Positions 1 to 6,975 are shown, counted from the first letter of the stretch. The stretch: 10,645 bases of DNA from CAYOHP01 sp964403795 [NCBI: uncultured bacterium] (GCA_964403795.1 CAYOHP010000190.1:1-10645); one strand, 5' to 3'. Made by a program: numbers and translations. Notes: a model not told the origin generated them from the sequence alone.

Positions 1-106
1 CGCTTCCTGGAACGGCTTGAACCCCGTAGGGCAGACCGAGGCGGCGGATTCTGGCCGGAAGCAGGGGCTTGCCAGGGAACCAGGGCCCGCCTATCCTCGC
101 CCGCTC

Positions 107-1678
107 ATGATTCGCATCGCTCCACCGACGTGCCTCGTCCTAGGGTTCCTGTTCGCCGCTCTCCTGGCCGTTCCCCGTCTCCCCGCCCTCACCCTGGTCG
201 AGGACGCCGACGGCTACTTCGGGTTCACCCCCCAGGGCGACGCCCTGCTCGCCTCGACCCGCCAGGTGCGTGACCTCGTCCTCCACGAGTTCGCCCCGGG
301 GACCACCCGGAGGCTCGAGCTCGGCCTCCCCGAGTCCGAACAGGTCAACGGCCCGTTCTTCGCCGCCACCCCGGACGGCAGCCGGATCCTGGTCTCGAGC
401 TTCCCGGTCCAGGGGAGCTATGACCCCGAGTTCCAGCACCTCTACCTGGTGAACCGGGACGGCACCGGCGCAATCCGGGCAGTGACCGGCTTCCAGGACG
501 TGACCGCCCTGTTCGCCGGCAACGGCACAGTGGCCGACGACTGCGTGGTGTTCCGCCGCCGGAACCCGGCCGGGGCCGAGGAGCTCCTGGCCTACCACTA
601 CGCCGACGGCGCCCTGGTGCGGCTCTCCCGCCCCGACCATGAGGCCGCCCGGATCTCCTTCATGCTCCGCTCCCGGACCACCGGCGAGGTGGTCTACGTG
701 GGCGACGACGAGCGGCCGGGGCACTTCCGCCTGTTCCGGGTGGATCCCCGGGGCGAGACCCGGGTCGAGCTCTCGGCCGGACTGCCCCGCGACTTCGTGG
801 TCCACGGCGAGCTGCCGGGCCGCTCCGACCGGGACCATGACAAGGACGGGGTGAAGCTGCTCGAGACCACCGAGGGCGTGCTCTTCACCGCCCAGGACCC
901 GGCCACCGGCTTCGGGCACTTCGATCCCCGACATCTCTTCGTGGTCCCGCTCGGGGGCGGTCCGGTCACCGAGGTCTTCCGCGGCGAGCGGGGCGAGGGC
1001 ACCTTCGAGTTCTGGCCGATCCCGGAGCGCGACGCAGTGGTGATCCGGGCCCACACCCCCGAGTCCCACCACTTCGTCGCCGAGCTGGCCACCTCGACCC
1101 TGCGCCCGCTCCATCCCCCGGCCACCGGCTGGCAGGGGAGCTACCAGGCGCTCCCCAGTCCCAGGCATGGCCGGGTCTACTGGTTCGGGGATCTCGAGAG
1201 CCCGAACGTGCGCGGCTACCTCTACTCCGCCGCCTTCGACGGGAGCGACTTCCGCCGCCACCGGTTCACGATCCCCTATGACGAGAAGGGCTCGCTCTTC
1301 CCGGAGCTCGACGACCAGCAAGGGGCCCTCTTCTTCCGGGGCGGCCAGAAGGGTCCGAGTGGCTTCGAGCTGTACGCGGTCCGGCTCGCCGACGGGTCCC
1401 AGGAGATGCTCTCGTCCCGCACCGACCGGGAGGAGGTCCAGTGGTTCGCCCCGGTCCCGGGCCGGTCGGCGGTGGTGTGGAGCCAGCCCCGTAGCCTCTG
1501 GTTCCGGGACCTGGCTTCGGCCCAGGCCGTGCGCCTGGCCGGCCAGCTTCCGTCCGGCACCGACGTGCTCTCCTTCAAGGTCTCGCCCACCGGCGCCGGC
1601 GTGGCGTGGGTGAAGCGGGTCCAAGGCGGTCCGATCACGCTGGAGTACCAGGCGTTGCCGGCCCACCCGGGCACCTGA
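107..1678 (+). CDS. exported beta-propeller-like (TolB/PD40-type) protein, function unknown
   Basis: Predicted 523-residue secreted protein. The reading frame is open back to a TTG at 17, but the ATG at 107 is chosen because it is followed at once by a Sec signal peptide (hydrophobic residues about 9-22, likely cleavage near LPA at 25-27). No good Shine-Dalgarno site is visible before it. The mature part is a run of short beta-strand-rich units with TolB/PD40 character, such as FAATPDGSRILVSS near 85-98, HLYLVNRDGT at 111-120 and ELYAVRLADGS near 421-431. This suggests a six- to eight-bladed propeller filling nearly the whole chain. A DxDxDxDG loop (SDRDHDKDG, residues 240-248) looks like a calcium-binding insertion. 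No catalytic domain follows the repeats, so it is not a complete S9 peptidase. It probably works in the periplasm or outside the cell as a binding or scaffold protein. It is first in a rightward gene group, 64 bases before the next gene. The gene is secure; the fold is an inference. Confidence 0.85.
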   Translation: MIRIAPPTCLVLGFLFAALLAVPRLPALTLVEDADGYFGFTPQGDALLASTRQVRDLVLHEFAPGTTRRLELGLPESEQVNGPFFAATPDGSRILVSSFPVQGSYDPEFQHLYLVNRDGTGAIRAVTGFQDVTALFAGNGTVADDCVVFRRRNPAGAEELLAYHYADGALVRLSRPDHEAARISFMLRSRTTGEVVYVGDDERPGHFRLFRVDPRGETRVELSAGLPRDFVVHGELPGRSDRDHDKDGVKLLETTEGVLFTAQDPATGFGHFDPRHLFVVPLGGGPVTEVFRGERGEGTFEFWPIPERDAVVIRAHTPESHHFVAELATSTLRPLHPPATGWQGSYQALPSPRHGRVYWFGDLESPNVRGYLYSAAFDGSDFRRHRFTIPYDEKGSLFPELDDQQGALFFRGGQKGPSGFELYAVRLADGSQEMLSSRTDREEVQWFAPVPGRSAVVWSQPRSLWFRDLASAQAVRLAGQLPSGTDVLSFKVSPTGAGVAWVKRVQGGPITLEYQALPAHPGT

Positions 1679-1742
1679 TCGAGGGCCAAGGGCGCGGCTC
1701 CCGGCCTTCCCCAGCCGCCGGATCGGCTACCCTCGGATCGCC

Positions 1743-1913
1743 GTGGTGAAGAAGCTCGTCTGCATCGTCCTCTGCCTGCTCTCGAACCTGCTGGTGCTCT
1801 CGCTGTGCCTGCGGGTCCTGAACTTCTCGAACCCCTTCACGGCGCTCATCCTGGTGATGGCTCCCATGGTCTTCACCCTGCCCTGGGTCGTGATCATGCG
1901 GAAGGACAAGTGA
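1743..1913 (+). CDS. small two-helix membrane protein (56 aa)
   Basis: Short GTG-started frame of 56 residues, beginning MVKKLVCIVLC. Two hydrophobic stretches (about residues 5-24 and 34-51) are joined by a short polar turn (LNFSNPF). Lysines at the N-terminus and RKDK at the C-terminus predict a hairpin in the inner membrane with both ends in the cytoplasm. A second GTG directly follows the first, so the start may be three bases later. No ATG or clear Shine-Dalgarno site is visible. Support comes from the coherent membrane pattern and from translational coupling: its TGA overlaps the GTG start of the next gene (GTGA), and GGAAGGA at 1900-1906 inside its last codons serves as the ribosome site for that gene. 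I do not recognise a family. It may be a small subunit or regulator of the neighbouring envelope proteins. Confidence 0.6.
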   Translation: MVKKLVCIVLCLLSNLLVLSLCLRVLNFSNPFTALILVMAPMVFTLPWVVIMRKDK

Positions 1914-2623
1914 GTCCCTCGGCTCGCCGCCTGCTGGCCGCGGCCCTGCTCGCGGCCTCGGGTACGAGCGGTCCCGCTTCCGGCCAGGACCCCGACGCCC
2001 GCACCGGCTCGGCGGCCGACGCCCTGTCGGCCTACCTCGAGAACGTGACCGGGACCAGGATCGCCCGACCCGACCGGGCCCCGGACGCCGCATGGTTCCT
2101 GGGCTTCGAGACCGAGCTGGAAGGCCCCGGGGAGTGGGAGCCGGCGACGCTCGCCACCTGGCAGGGGGGCACCGACCTCGCCTGGGTGCTCGTCACGCCT
2201 GCCTCGCCCCCGACCCGGCCCCTCCCGGGTGCGGTCGGTCCCGACCTGCCGATGGCGACCGGTGGCGACCGGATCCGGGTGCCGTCCTCCGAGGACGCCC
2301 TGTTCGGCACCGTCTACGGACTGCTGGCCTCGGCCGCGGTCCCGTCCCGCCTGCTCGCCGCCGCCCGCAGTCGGGGTCGCCCCGTCACCGAGCGCCTCGA
2401 CGCCCTGACGCTCACCGGGGTGCGCTTCGGACTCTTCCATCGGCGCGGCACCCCTTCCGAAGCCTTGGGAAGGCTTTCCGACGCGCTCTCCCGCCTCTCC
2501 GGGGACCCGAGGGGCGATCTGTTCCTGGCCCGCCTGGGGGCCGACGGGTTCGGCCCGGCCCGGCTCCCGCCTCCCGCACCGGGTGGAGCCCCCGGCCCGG
2601 ATCCCGCCAGGAGCGCGCCGTGA
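1910..2623 (+). CDS. exported protein of unknown function (237 aa)
   Basis: Starts at a GTG that overlaps the previous stop codon by four bases. GGAAGGA lies three bases upstream, a slightly short spacing. The N-terminus, MSPSARRLLAAALLAASG, is a compact signal peptide with likely cleavage around residues 24-25 (PASG before QD). The mature part has an alpha/beta-looking segment: SAYLENVTGTRIARP near 40-54, AWFLGFETELEGPGEWEP near 61-78 and DLAWVLVTPAS near 89-99. A helical stretch follows (about 129-155 and 183-198), then a Pro/Gly-rich tail (218-235) typical of a disordered end. No catalytic or cofactor motif is visible and I do not recognise a family. Its stop is overlapped by the next start in the same GTGA arrangement, so it is probably made in step with its two membrane neighbours. 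The gene is likely; the function is unknown. Confidence 0.72.
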   Translation: MSPSARRLLAAALLAASGTSGPASGQDPDARTGSAADALSAYLENVTGTRIARPDRAPDAAWFLGFETELEGPGEWEPATLATWQGGTDLAWVLVTPASPPTRPLPGAVGPDLPMATGGDRIRVPSSEDALFGTVYGLLASAAVPSRLLAAARSRGRPVTERLDALTLTGVRFGLFHRRGTPSEALGRLSDALSRLSGDPRGDLFLARLGADGFGPARLPPPAPGGAPGPDPARSAP

Positions 2624-3123
2624 AGACCGGCCTCCGCCTGCTCCTCGGCCTCCTGGCCCTGCTCGGCTTCGGGGGCCTCCTCGGCCTCCATCTGGGACGA
2701 CAGGTGGCCGAGCAGATCCACGCCAGCGAGCTGGCGCGCCTCTTGGCCGCCGAGGTCGAGGCCCACCACGCCGGCAAGCGCTGGGGTGGGCTCCCCGGGC
2801 TCCTGGGCCGCTTCGCTGCCGGGCGTTCGGTTGCCGCCGCGGCCTGGCTCGACCGGGAGGGGAAGGTGCTCGAGTCCGCGGGACCCGAGTCCGGCGCGGG
2901 GCCGCCCCGGGAGGTCTCGCCCGGGGTGCGACCGGCCCAGGAAGGGGAACGCTGGGACGCCTTCGCCCGGGTCGAGGACCTGGGTTCGGTCTGGATCCGG
3001 ACCCGGGCCGTGAGCCTGCCGCCCTGGGTGCTCTTCGTTCCCCTGCTGGCGGCGGGTGTGTGCCTACGCGGTCTTCTCCGGCTCGCTCCCGGGCGGGAGG
3101 ACCGAGGCCCACAGGCCTCGTAG
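2620..3123 (+). CDS. two-helix membrane protein with a periplasmic sensor-like domain, no output domain
   Basis: A 167-residue protein starting at GTG 2620, with AGGAG at 2609-2613 (6-base spacing), overlapping the previous gene by GTGA. An N-terminal helix (about 5-26) and a second helix (about 136-154) flank a loop of roughly 105 residues predicted to lie in the periplasm. The loop holds a helix (VAEQIHASELARLLAAEVEA, 29-48) and a strand-turn-strand piece (AAAAWLDREGKVLESAG). This resembles the small sensor domains between the first two helices of histidine kinases and chemoreceptors. The protein stops about 15 residues after the second helix, with no HAMP, kinase or GGDEF domain. It may be an accessory sensor or membrane subunit; the likeness to sensor domains is by eye only. 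Its last 60 bases overlap the end of the oppositely oriented VIT gene. Confidence 0.7.
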   Translation: MKTGLRLLLGLLALLGFGGLLGLHLGRQVAEQIHASELARLLAAEVEAHHAGKRWGGLPGLLGRFAAGRSVAAAAWLDREGKVLESAGPESGAGPPREVSPGVRPAQEGERWDAFARVEDLGSVWIRTRAVSLPPWVLFVPLLAAGVCLRGLLRLAPGREDRGPQAS

Positions 3124-5103
3124 CACGGCCAGCACGGACCAGACGGCCATCAGCGCCGCGAACAAGGCCGCCCAGGCCTCGTGGGTCTTCCACGGGCGCG
3201 GCCCGGCGTGCCGCACCGGAGCGGCCCGGGCCAGCAGGTCCGGATCGCGGAGCCCCATGGCGTGGAGCTGCTGGCGAGCGCTGCCCTCGCCCCGGATGGC
3301 TCCATGGTAGAGGCAGAACACGCCCTCGCCGCTGGTGGAGAGGAACAGGTAGTTCCAGGCCGTCGCCCGGGGGTCGCCTCCCGGACCCCGGGGAGCGCCC
3401 GGATCCGTCGGGATGCTCTGGAGGTAGCCCTGGTCCTTCAAGGTGTCGGCGATCTCCGGGAGGAAGAGGATCTCGGGTACTTCCGCCCCCGGGGTGGGCT
3501 CCGGGGGAGCCACCATCGGTACCCAGGTCCGCCAATGGGCCAACTCGACCGGCAGCTCCGTGCCCCCGGGATCCCCGGCCGCGAAGCTGCCCAGGCGCCA
3601 GTTCCGGCCCCGACGCCAGGGGCCTTCCAGGGTGCGCGGCAGGGTCAGTTCCCGGTCGAGGTTGTACATCTCGAGGGCCCCTGCGATGGTCTTCTGGTTG
3701 GCGAAGCAGGCCCGGAAGTTGGCCCGCTCGCGGGCCGCCTTGAAGTTCGGGACGAAGGGCAACCCGAAGTCGGAGACGCTGGGCAGGGACAGGCCCGCAT
3801 CCGGCCCGCTCGCCAACCATCCCGAGGGCGCCGGGTCGGCAGGCGAGGGCAGGTTGCCGGAGGGGAGCGCGCCCTCGGGGGCCGCCCCGGGGTCCTGCGA
3901 GAGGTCCGCGGCGGTGGCGTCCCGCTCCAGGCCGGGCTTGGCGTAGAGCGAGGCATGGGGCCCGACCATGCGTTCCCGGAGGGCCAGGGTCGCGACCTCG
4001 CCGGGCCGGACACCGGCGTGGTGCAGGCGGGTCATGGCGTTGGCGATCATGAGCCGGTCGCGCAGCTCGGGGGCGACCTCCAGGGTCGCCGAAACGGCGT
4101 CGAGCGCCACTTCGAGCATCCCGGCCGGCTGGCCGTCGACGCCCCGCGGCGTGAGCGCCAGGAGGCCCGGCTCCCCCTTCCCCAGGACCACCAGGGGAAC
4201 TCCCTCGTCCGGCACCAGGCTCTCGACCAGGCGGGCCGCGAAGCCTCCCCCGGACAGCTTCCAGATCCCGCGGGCCGGTCCCGCCAGGGTCCAGGCCAGG
4301 ACCACGTCCTCCCGGCCCTGTCGGTTCTCGAGGACGCCCTCGAGGCGGTAGTGCCCTGTGCCGAGATCGGCCACCGTGAGGCCTCCCGGCAGGTGCCAAG
4401 CGGAGACACCGCCCGGTTCGTGGACCTCCAGCCGGATCTCCAGGCGCCGGATCGGCAGCCTTCCCAGGGAGAGCGGGAGCTCGACCCGCCGTTCGGGGTT
4501 GGCCGACAGGAGCATGTCCTGGCTCCAGGCCGCGTCCTTGGGGGTCCCGTCGGGGAGCACCGGGAAGAGCGAGAAGGAGACCCGGCCTTCCTGCGTCCAT
4601 TCGAGCAGACCGGGGTCCCGGGAACGGCGCACCGTGGCCTGGTAGTCGGCCCGGGCCTCACCGCGAGGCCGGACCGCTCCCTCGATGCGCTTCCCGTTCT
4701 CGGTGATCCAGAACGAGTGCAAGGCGGCGGTGGGCGGGAGGTGCAGGGAGTCGGTGACCTCGACCCCAGGCCCGGAGCGCCGGGAACGATGGGCGTAGAC
4801 CCGATGGATCGAGAGCCCGGCGACGGGTCCCTCGATCCTGCCTCCGACCGTGATCGACTCGGCCCAGAGTTCGCCCATCTCGGGCGCCGGGGCCAGCGAC
4901 CAGGGCGCCACCCCCGACAGCGGGTAGCCGAGGAGCTCGGCCCGGGGCCGGGCCAGGGCGGCGGGGAGCTCCTGCACCGGGTGCTCCCTGGGAGCGAGGA
5001 TCCCGGGTGCCGGGGCCCGCAACGCCACCAGCCCCCCGAAGCAGATCCCCAGGAAGGCCGCGCCCACCGTGGCCCGGGCCTTGATCCGTTCGGTCTCGCT
5101 CAT
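3064..5103 (-). CDS. VIT-domain membrane protein with an inserted pilin-like soluble domain
   Basis: A 679-residue protein. The ATG at 5103 is chosen over an in-frame TTG at 5151 because GAGGAG (5108-5113) lies four bases upstream. An N-terminal membrane helix (about 12-30) and a C-terminal one (about 643-665) leave a large periplasmic part. Residues about 83-185 match the VIT fold: VYAHRSRR, then SLHLPPTAALHSFWITENGKR, EGAVRPRGEARADYQATV and FSLFPVLPDG. Residues 345-388 resemble the helix that closes VIT-VWA proteins (ending RERMVGPHASLYA), but no DxSxS MIDAS motif or VWA domain lies between. After a Pro/Ala/Gly linker (about 402-440), residues 451-603 look like the soluble half of a type IV pilin or pseudopilin: VPNFKAARERAN, ACFANQKTIAGALEMYNLD, GYLQSIPTDPG and GVFCLYHG, with cysteines 466 and 597. 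Its role is unknown; it may be an envelope scaffold. It lies downstream of the S41 peptidase gene on the same strand. Confidence 0.88.
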   Translation of the reverse strand: MSETERIKARATVGAAFLGICFGGLVALRAPAPGILAPREHPVQELPAALARPRAELLGYPLSGVAPWSLAPAPEMGELWAESITVGGRIEGPVAGLSIHRVYAHRSRRSGPGVEVTDSLHLPPTAALHSFWITENGKRIEGAVRPRGEARADYQATVRRSRDPGLLEWTQEGRVSFSLFPVLPDGTPKDAAWSQDMLLSANPERRVELPLSLGRLPIRRLEIRLEVHEPGGVSAWHLPGGLTVADLGTGHYRLEGVLENRQGREDVVLAWTLAGPARGIWKLSGGGFAARLVESLVPDEGVPLVVLGKGEPGLLALTPRGVDGQPAGMLEVALDAVSATLEVAPELRDRLMIANAMTRLHHAGVRPGEVATLALRERMVGPHASLYAKPGLERDATAADLSQDPGAAPEGALPSGNLPSPADPAPSGWLASGPDAGLSLPSVSDFGLPFVPNFKAARERANFRACFANQKTIAGALEMYNLDRELTLPRTLEGPWRRGRNWRLGSFAAGDPGGTELPVELAHWRTWVPMVAPPEPTPGAEVPEILFLPEIADTLKDQGYLQSIPTDPGAPRGPGGDPRATAWNYLFLSTSGEGVFCLYHGAIRGEGSARQQLHAMGLRDPDLLARAAPVRHAGPRPWKTHEAWAALFAALMAVWSVLAVLRGLWASVLPPGSEPEKTA

Positions 5104-5107
5104 GGCT

Positions 5108-5113
5108 CTCCTC
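5108..5113 (-). promoter_or_regulatory. ribosome binding site of the VIT gene
   Basis: GAGGAG read on the minus strand, four bases before the ATG at 5103. It selects this ATG over the TTG sixteen codons upstream, which would give an unlikely Arg/Ala-rich extension before the membrane helix. Confidence 0.65.
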
Positions 5114-5120
5114 GCTGCGC

Positions 5121-5142
5121 CGGGAACGGTAGCCCGTTCCCG
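5121..5142. promoter_or_regulatory. perfect 9-bp inverted repeat in the leader of the VIT gene
   Basis: CGGGAACGG at 5121-5129 and CCGTTCCCG at 5134-5142 are exact inverted copies around the 4-base loop TAGC. On the minus strand this lies 18-39 bases before the VIT start codon, just upstream of its ribosome site. It could be an RNA hairpin in the 5' leader, part of an attenuator, or a DNA operator palindrome. No T-run follows it, so a simple intrinsic terminator is less likely. The structure is certain as sequence; its role is inferred. Confidence 0.5.
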
Positions 5143-5193
5143 TGCCGGCAACGATCAGAGACCACCGCGATGGGTCCCCGGTTCAATCGCGAA

Positions 5194-5223
5194 GGAGCCC
5201 CGCACCCTGGGGTGCGAGGCTCC
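5194..5223 (-). terminator. hairpin after the S41 peptidase gene
   Basis: GGAGCCCCGCACC (5194-5206) pairs with GGTGCGAGGCTCC (5211-5223) around the loop CTGG: 12 of 13 positions pair, with one mismatch. It starts 25 bases after the peptidase stop on the minus strand, where a transcription terminator would be expected. The sequence beyond it (TTCGCGATTG, minus strand) has only a short T-run, so termination may be partial and read-through into the VIT gene is possible. Confidence 0.6.
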
Positions 5224-5248
5224 GCGCGGGTCGATCCGGCTCAGGCGC

Positions 5249-6970
5249 CTAGCGCCGGCTGGGCAGCGAGACCTTCTCCATCAGCTCGATGGCCCGGAGC
5301 TTGGCGTCGATGGCCCAGCCCGGGGTCGGGACGTTGCCCCAGTCCACGGCCTTCGGGGCGGGAGCACCGAAGACCGGCTCGCCCTTGCCCACGTCGAAGT
5401 CGGTCTCGGCGGTGGCGAAGAGCAGGTTGGGGTTCAGCGTCTCCCACAGGGCCTTCACGGCCTGGTTCAGGGCGGTGTCCCGGCCCTTGCGCAGGTCGTC
5501 GAGCCCCTGGGGGGCGTGGATCGTGGGGGTCCGGGGACGGCCCTCGATCATCGAGCCGAAGGGCGGGTAGGCCCGGGCGTGGGGGACGTAGACGGTGAGC
5601 TTGGAGTTCGGGAGCACGAAGGGGAGCGGCGAGCCGCTGCCCGCACCGTTGCCGGTGCCGGCGATCTTCACCCGCTTGAACTCGTCGAGGATGGTCATGA
5701 AGATGTCGGTGGTCGAGTAGCTGCCGCCGTCGGAGAGCACCCACACCGGCTTGTCGTAGGTGGGGACGTTCCCGACCTGGTCGTTCAAGGGCATCGTCAG
5801 GTAGAAGGGCTGGAAGCGTCCGTCCTTGAAGTGCTTGGTGGTGACTTCCTCGACGGTGATCTCCAGACCGAAGCCCTTGGTCAGCACGTAGTGCATGGTC
5901 TCGGGGCTGGTGAAGAGCTCTTCGAGCTGCTCCTCGGTGGCCTGGGGGAGGGCCCGCCGGAACAGCGCCTTGGAGAGGAGCCGCTCCATCCAGGAGTCGT
6001 TGGGCGACTTGTCGACCGGCTTCACGAAGTAGTTCGTGAACAGGACGCCCCAGGTGCCGACGCCGCCGCCGTTGCCCCGCATGTCGAGGACCAGGCCGTC
6101 GGTGCCGGCGAGCTTGGTCATCACGTCGTCCATCTGGGCGAGCGGGTCGTCGGTCTTCATCCAGGTCTCGATCGCCAGGTAGCCGATGTTCCAGTCCTTG
6201 AAGATCCGGGCGTCCATCGGGAGCGGGCCCTCGGCAGCCAGCTTCTCGGCCTTGGTGAGGTCGACGCCGTCGGCCGGGGTGGGGGCGAAGCCCATCGGGT
6301 CCTCGGTCTGGGGCCCGGTCGGGGGAGCCAGCTGCCAGGGCGAGGTCACCTCGACGGTCTCGCCGGAGGCCTTCTCGAAGACCAACGTGGCGGTCTCGGC
6401 CTCGGGGGTCCCCTTCAGGGGGTTGAAGATGTAGAGCTGGCCCACGAACTGGTTCCAGAACTGGCCGTCGGAGCTGGCCGCCTGGAAGCGCTGGGCCTCG
6501 TCGGCGAGCTGGCGGATGGTCTTGCCGTCGAAGCGCACCAGCTCGTCACCCGGCTCGATCCCGGCCTCGGCGAAGGCGGTCCCGGCGGGGACCCGGGCCA
6601 CGGCGACCCGGCCTTCCTCCACCAGCACGAACTGGATCCGCTGGAAGTGGATGGGATCGGTCTCCCGGATCTTCTGGAAGCTGCCGTTGTAGGCGTGGCC
6701 GTCCCGGAGTGCCACCTGGGCCTCGGTGATGGCGGCGTAGAGCTCGCGGTCGGACTTGGAGTCTGCCACCTTGGCCCGGAGCTGGTCGCGGACCTGGGTC
6801 CACTCGACCCCGTGGTCGCCCTTCTTCAGGTCGAAGAAGACGTACCCGTCCTGGTAGGTGTTCCAGAAGAAGTCGAAGTCGGCCAGGCGCTGTTCCACCG
6901 TCAGCTCGGCGTGGAGGGCGGGGACGACCAGGGCAAGGGCGAGAGCCAGGCAGCGGCGGGGGAATCGCAT
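5249..6970 (-). CDS. secreted PDZ-containing S41-family serine peptidase
   Basis: A 573-residue protein with a signal peptide (1-21, cleavage after ALHA). The start at 6970 is chosen because AAGGA lies five bases before it; the ATG at 6976 would overlap that site. An N-terminal helical region (22-90) ends in ALRDGHAY. A PDZ domain (about 112-162, around AGIEPGDELVRFDGKTI) follows, then the S41 core (about 255-510) with IGYLAIETW, DGLVLDMRGNGGG (291-303), SDGGSYSTTDIF (413-424) and a closing RDTALNQAVKAL. By family logic Ser419 is the nucleophile. The lysine of CtpA/Prc-type enzymes is not visible after it (GTGNGAGSGSP), while His92 and Glu476 (in MIEGRPRTP) fit the tricorn-like Ser-His-Glu arrangement. 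It probably cleaves peptides or proteins in the periplasm or outside the cell. The C-terminal 60 residues are an extension without a recognised motif. It is divergent from the cytochrome gene. Confidence 0.93.
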   Translation of the reverse strand: MRFPRRCLALALALVVPALHAELTVEQRLADFDFFWNTYQDGYVFFDLKKGDHGVEWTQVRDQLRAKVADSKSDRELYAAITEAQVALRDGHAYNGSFQKIRETDPIHFQRIQFVLVEEGRVAVARVPAGTAFAEAGIEPGDELVRFDGKTIRQLADEAQRFQAASSDGQFWNQFVGQLYIFNPLKGTPEAETATLVFEKASGETVEVTSPWQLAPPTGPQTEDPMGFAPTPADGVDLTKAEKLAAEGPLPMDARIFKDWNIGYLAIETWMKTDDPLAQMDDVMTKLAGTDGLVLDMRGNGGGVGTWGVLFTNYFVKPVDKSPNDSWMERLLSKALFRRALPQATEEQLEELFTSPETMHYVLTKGFGLEITVEEVTTKHFKDGRFQPFYLTMPLNDQVGNVPTYDKPVWVLSDGGSYSTTDIFMTILDEFKRVKIAGTGNGAGSGSPLPFVLPNSKLTVYVPHARAYPPFGSMIEGRPRTPTIHAPQGLDDLRKGRDTALNQAVKALWETLNPNLLFATAETDFDVGKGEPVFGAPAPKAVDWGNVPTPGWAIDAKLRAIELMEKVSLPSRR

Positions 6971-6975
6971 GGACA

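Noticed and set aside
1-106. Possible end of an upstream gene
   Set aside because: One plus frame is closed by a TGA at 18-20, but five codons are too few to identify anything. Nothing else supported is seen before the propeller gene.
140-1666. Minus-strand open frame of 508 codons opposite the propeller gene
   Set aside because: Composition is that of a GC-rich shadow (long Gly/Glu/Val/Leu runs without fold or motif). The plus-strand frame has a signal peptide and repeat structure.
1717-1740. Short direct repeat CGGATCG before the small membrane gene
   Set aside because: Two 7-base copies are expected by chance in DNA of this composition.
1727-4600. Minus-strand open frame of 957 codons
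   Set aside because: It crosses three plus-strand genes and part of the VIT gene, and is very rich in Gly, Arg and Pro. The lack of stops follows from high GC content.
5180-5188. GGTTCAATC, like a tRNA T-loop
   Set aside because: No matching T-stem, anticodon arm or acceptor stem can be built around it.
3181-5598. Plus-strand open frame of 805 codons antisense to the VIT gene and the end of the peptidase gene
   Set aside because: It is low in aromatic residues, shows no motif and runs through two well-supported minus-strand genes and their spacer.
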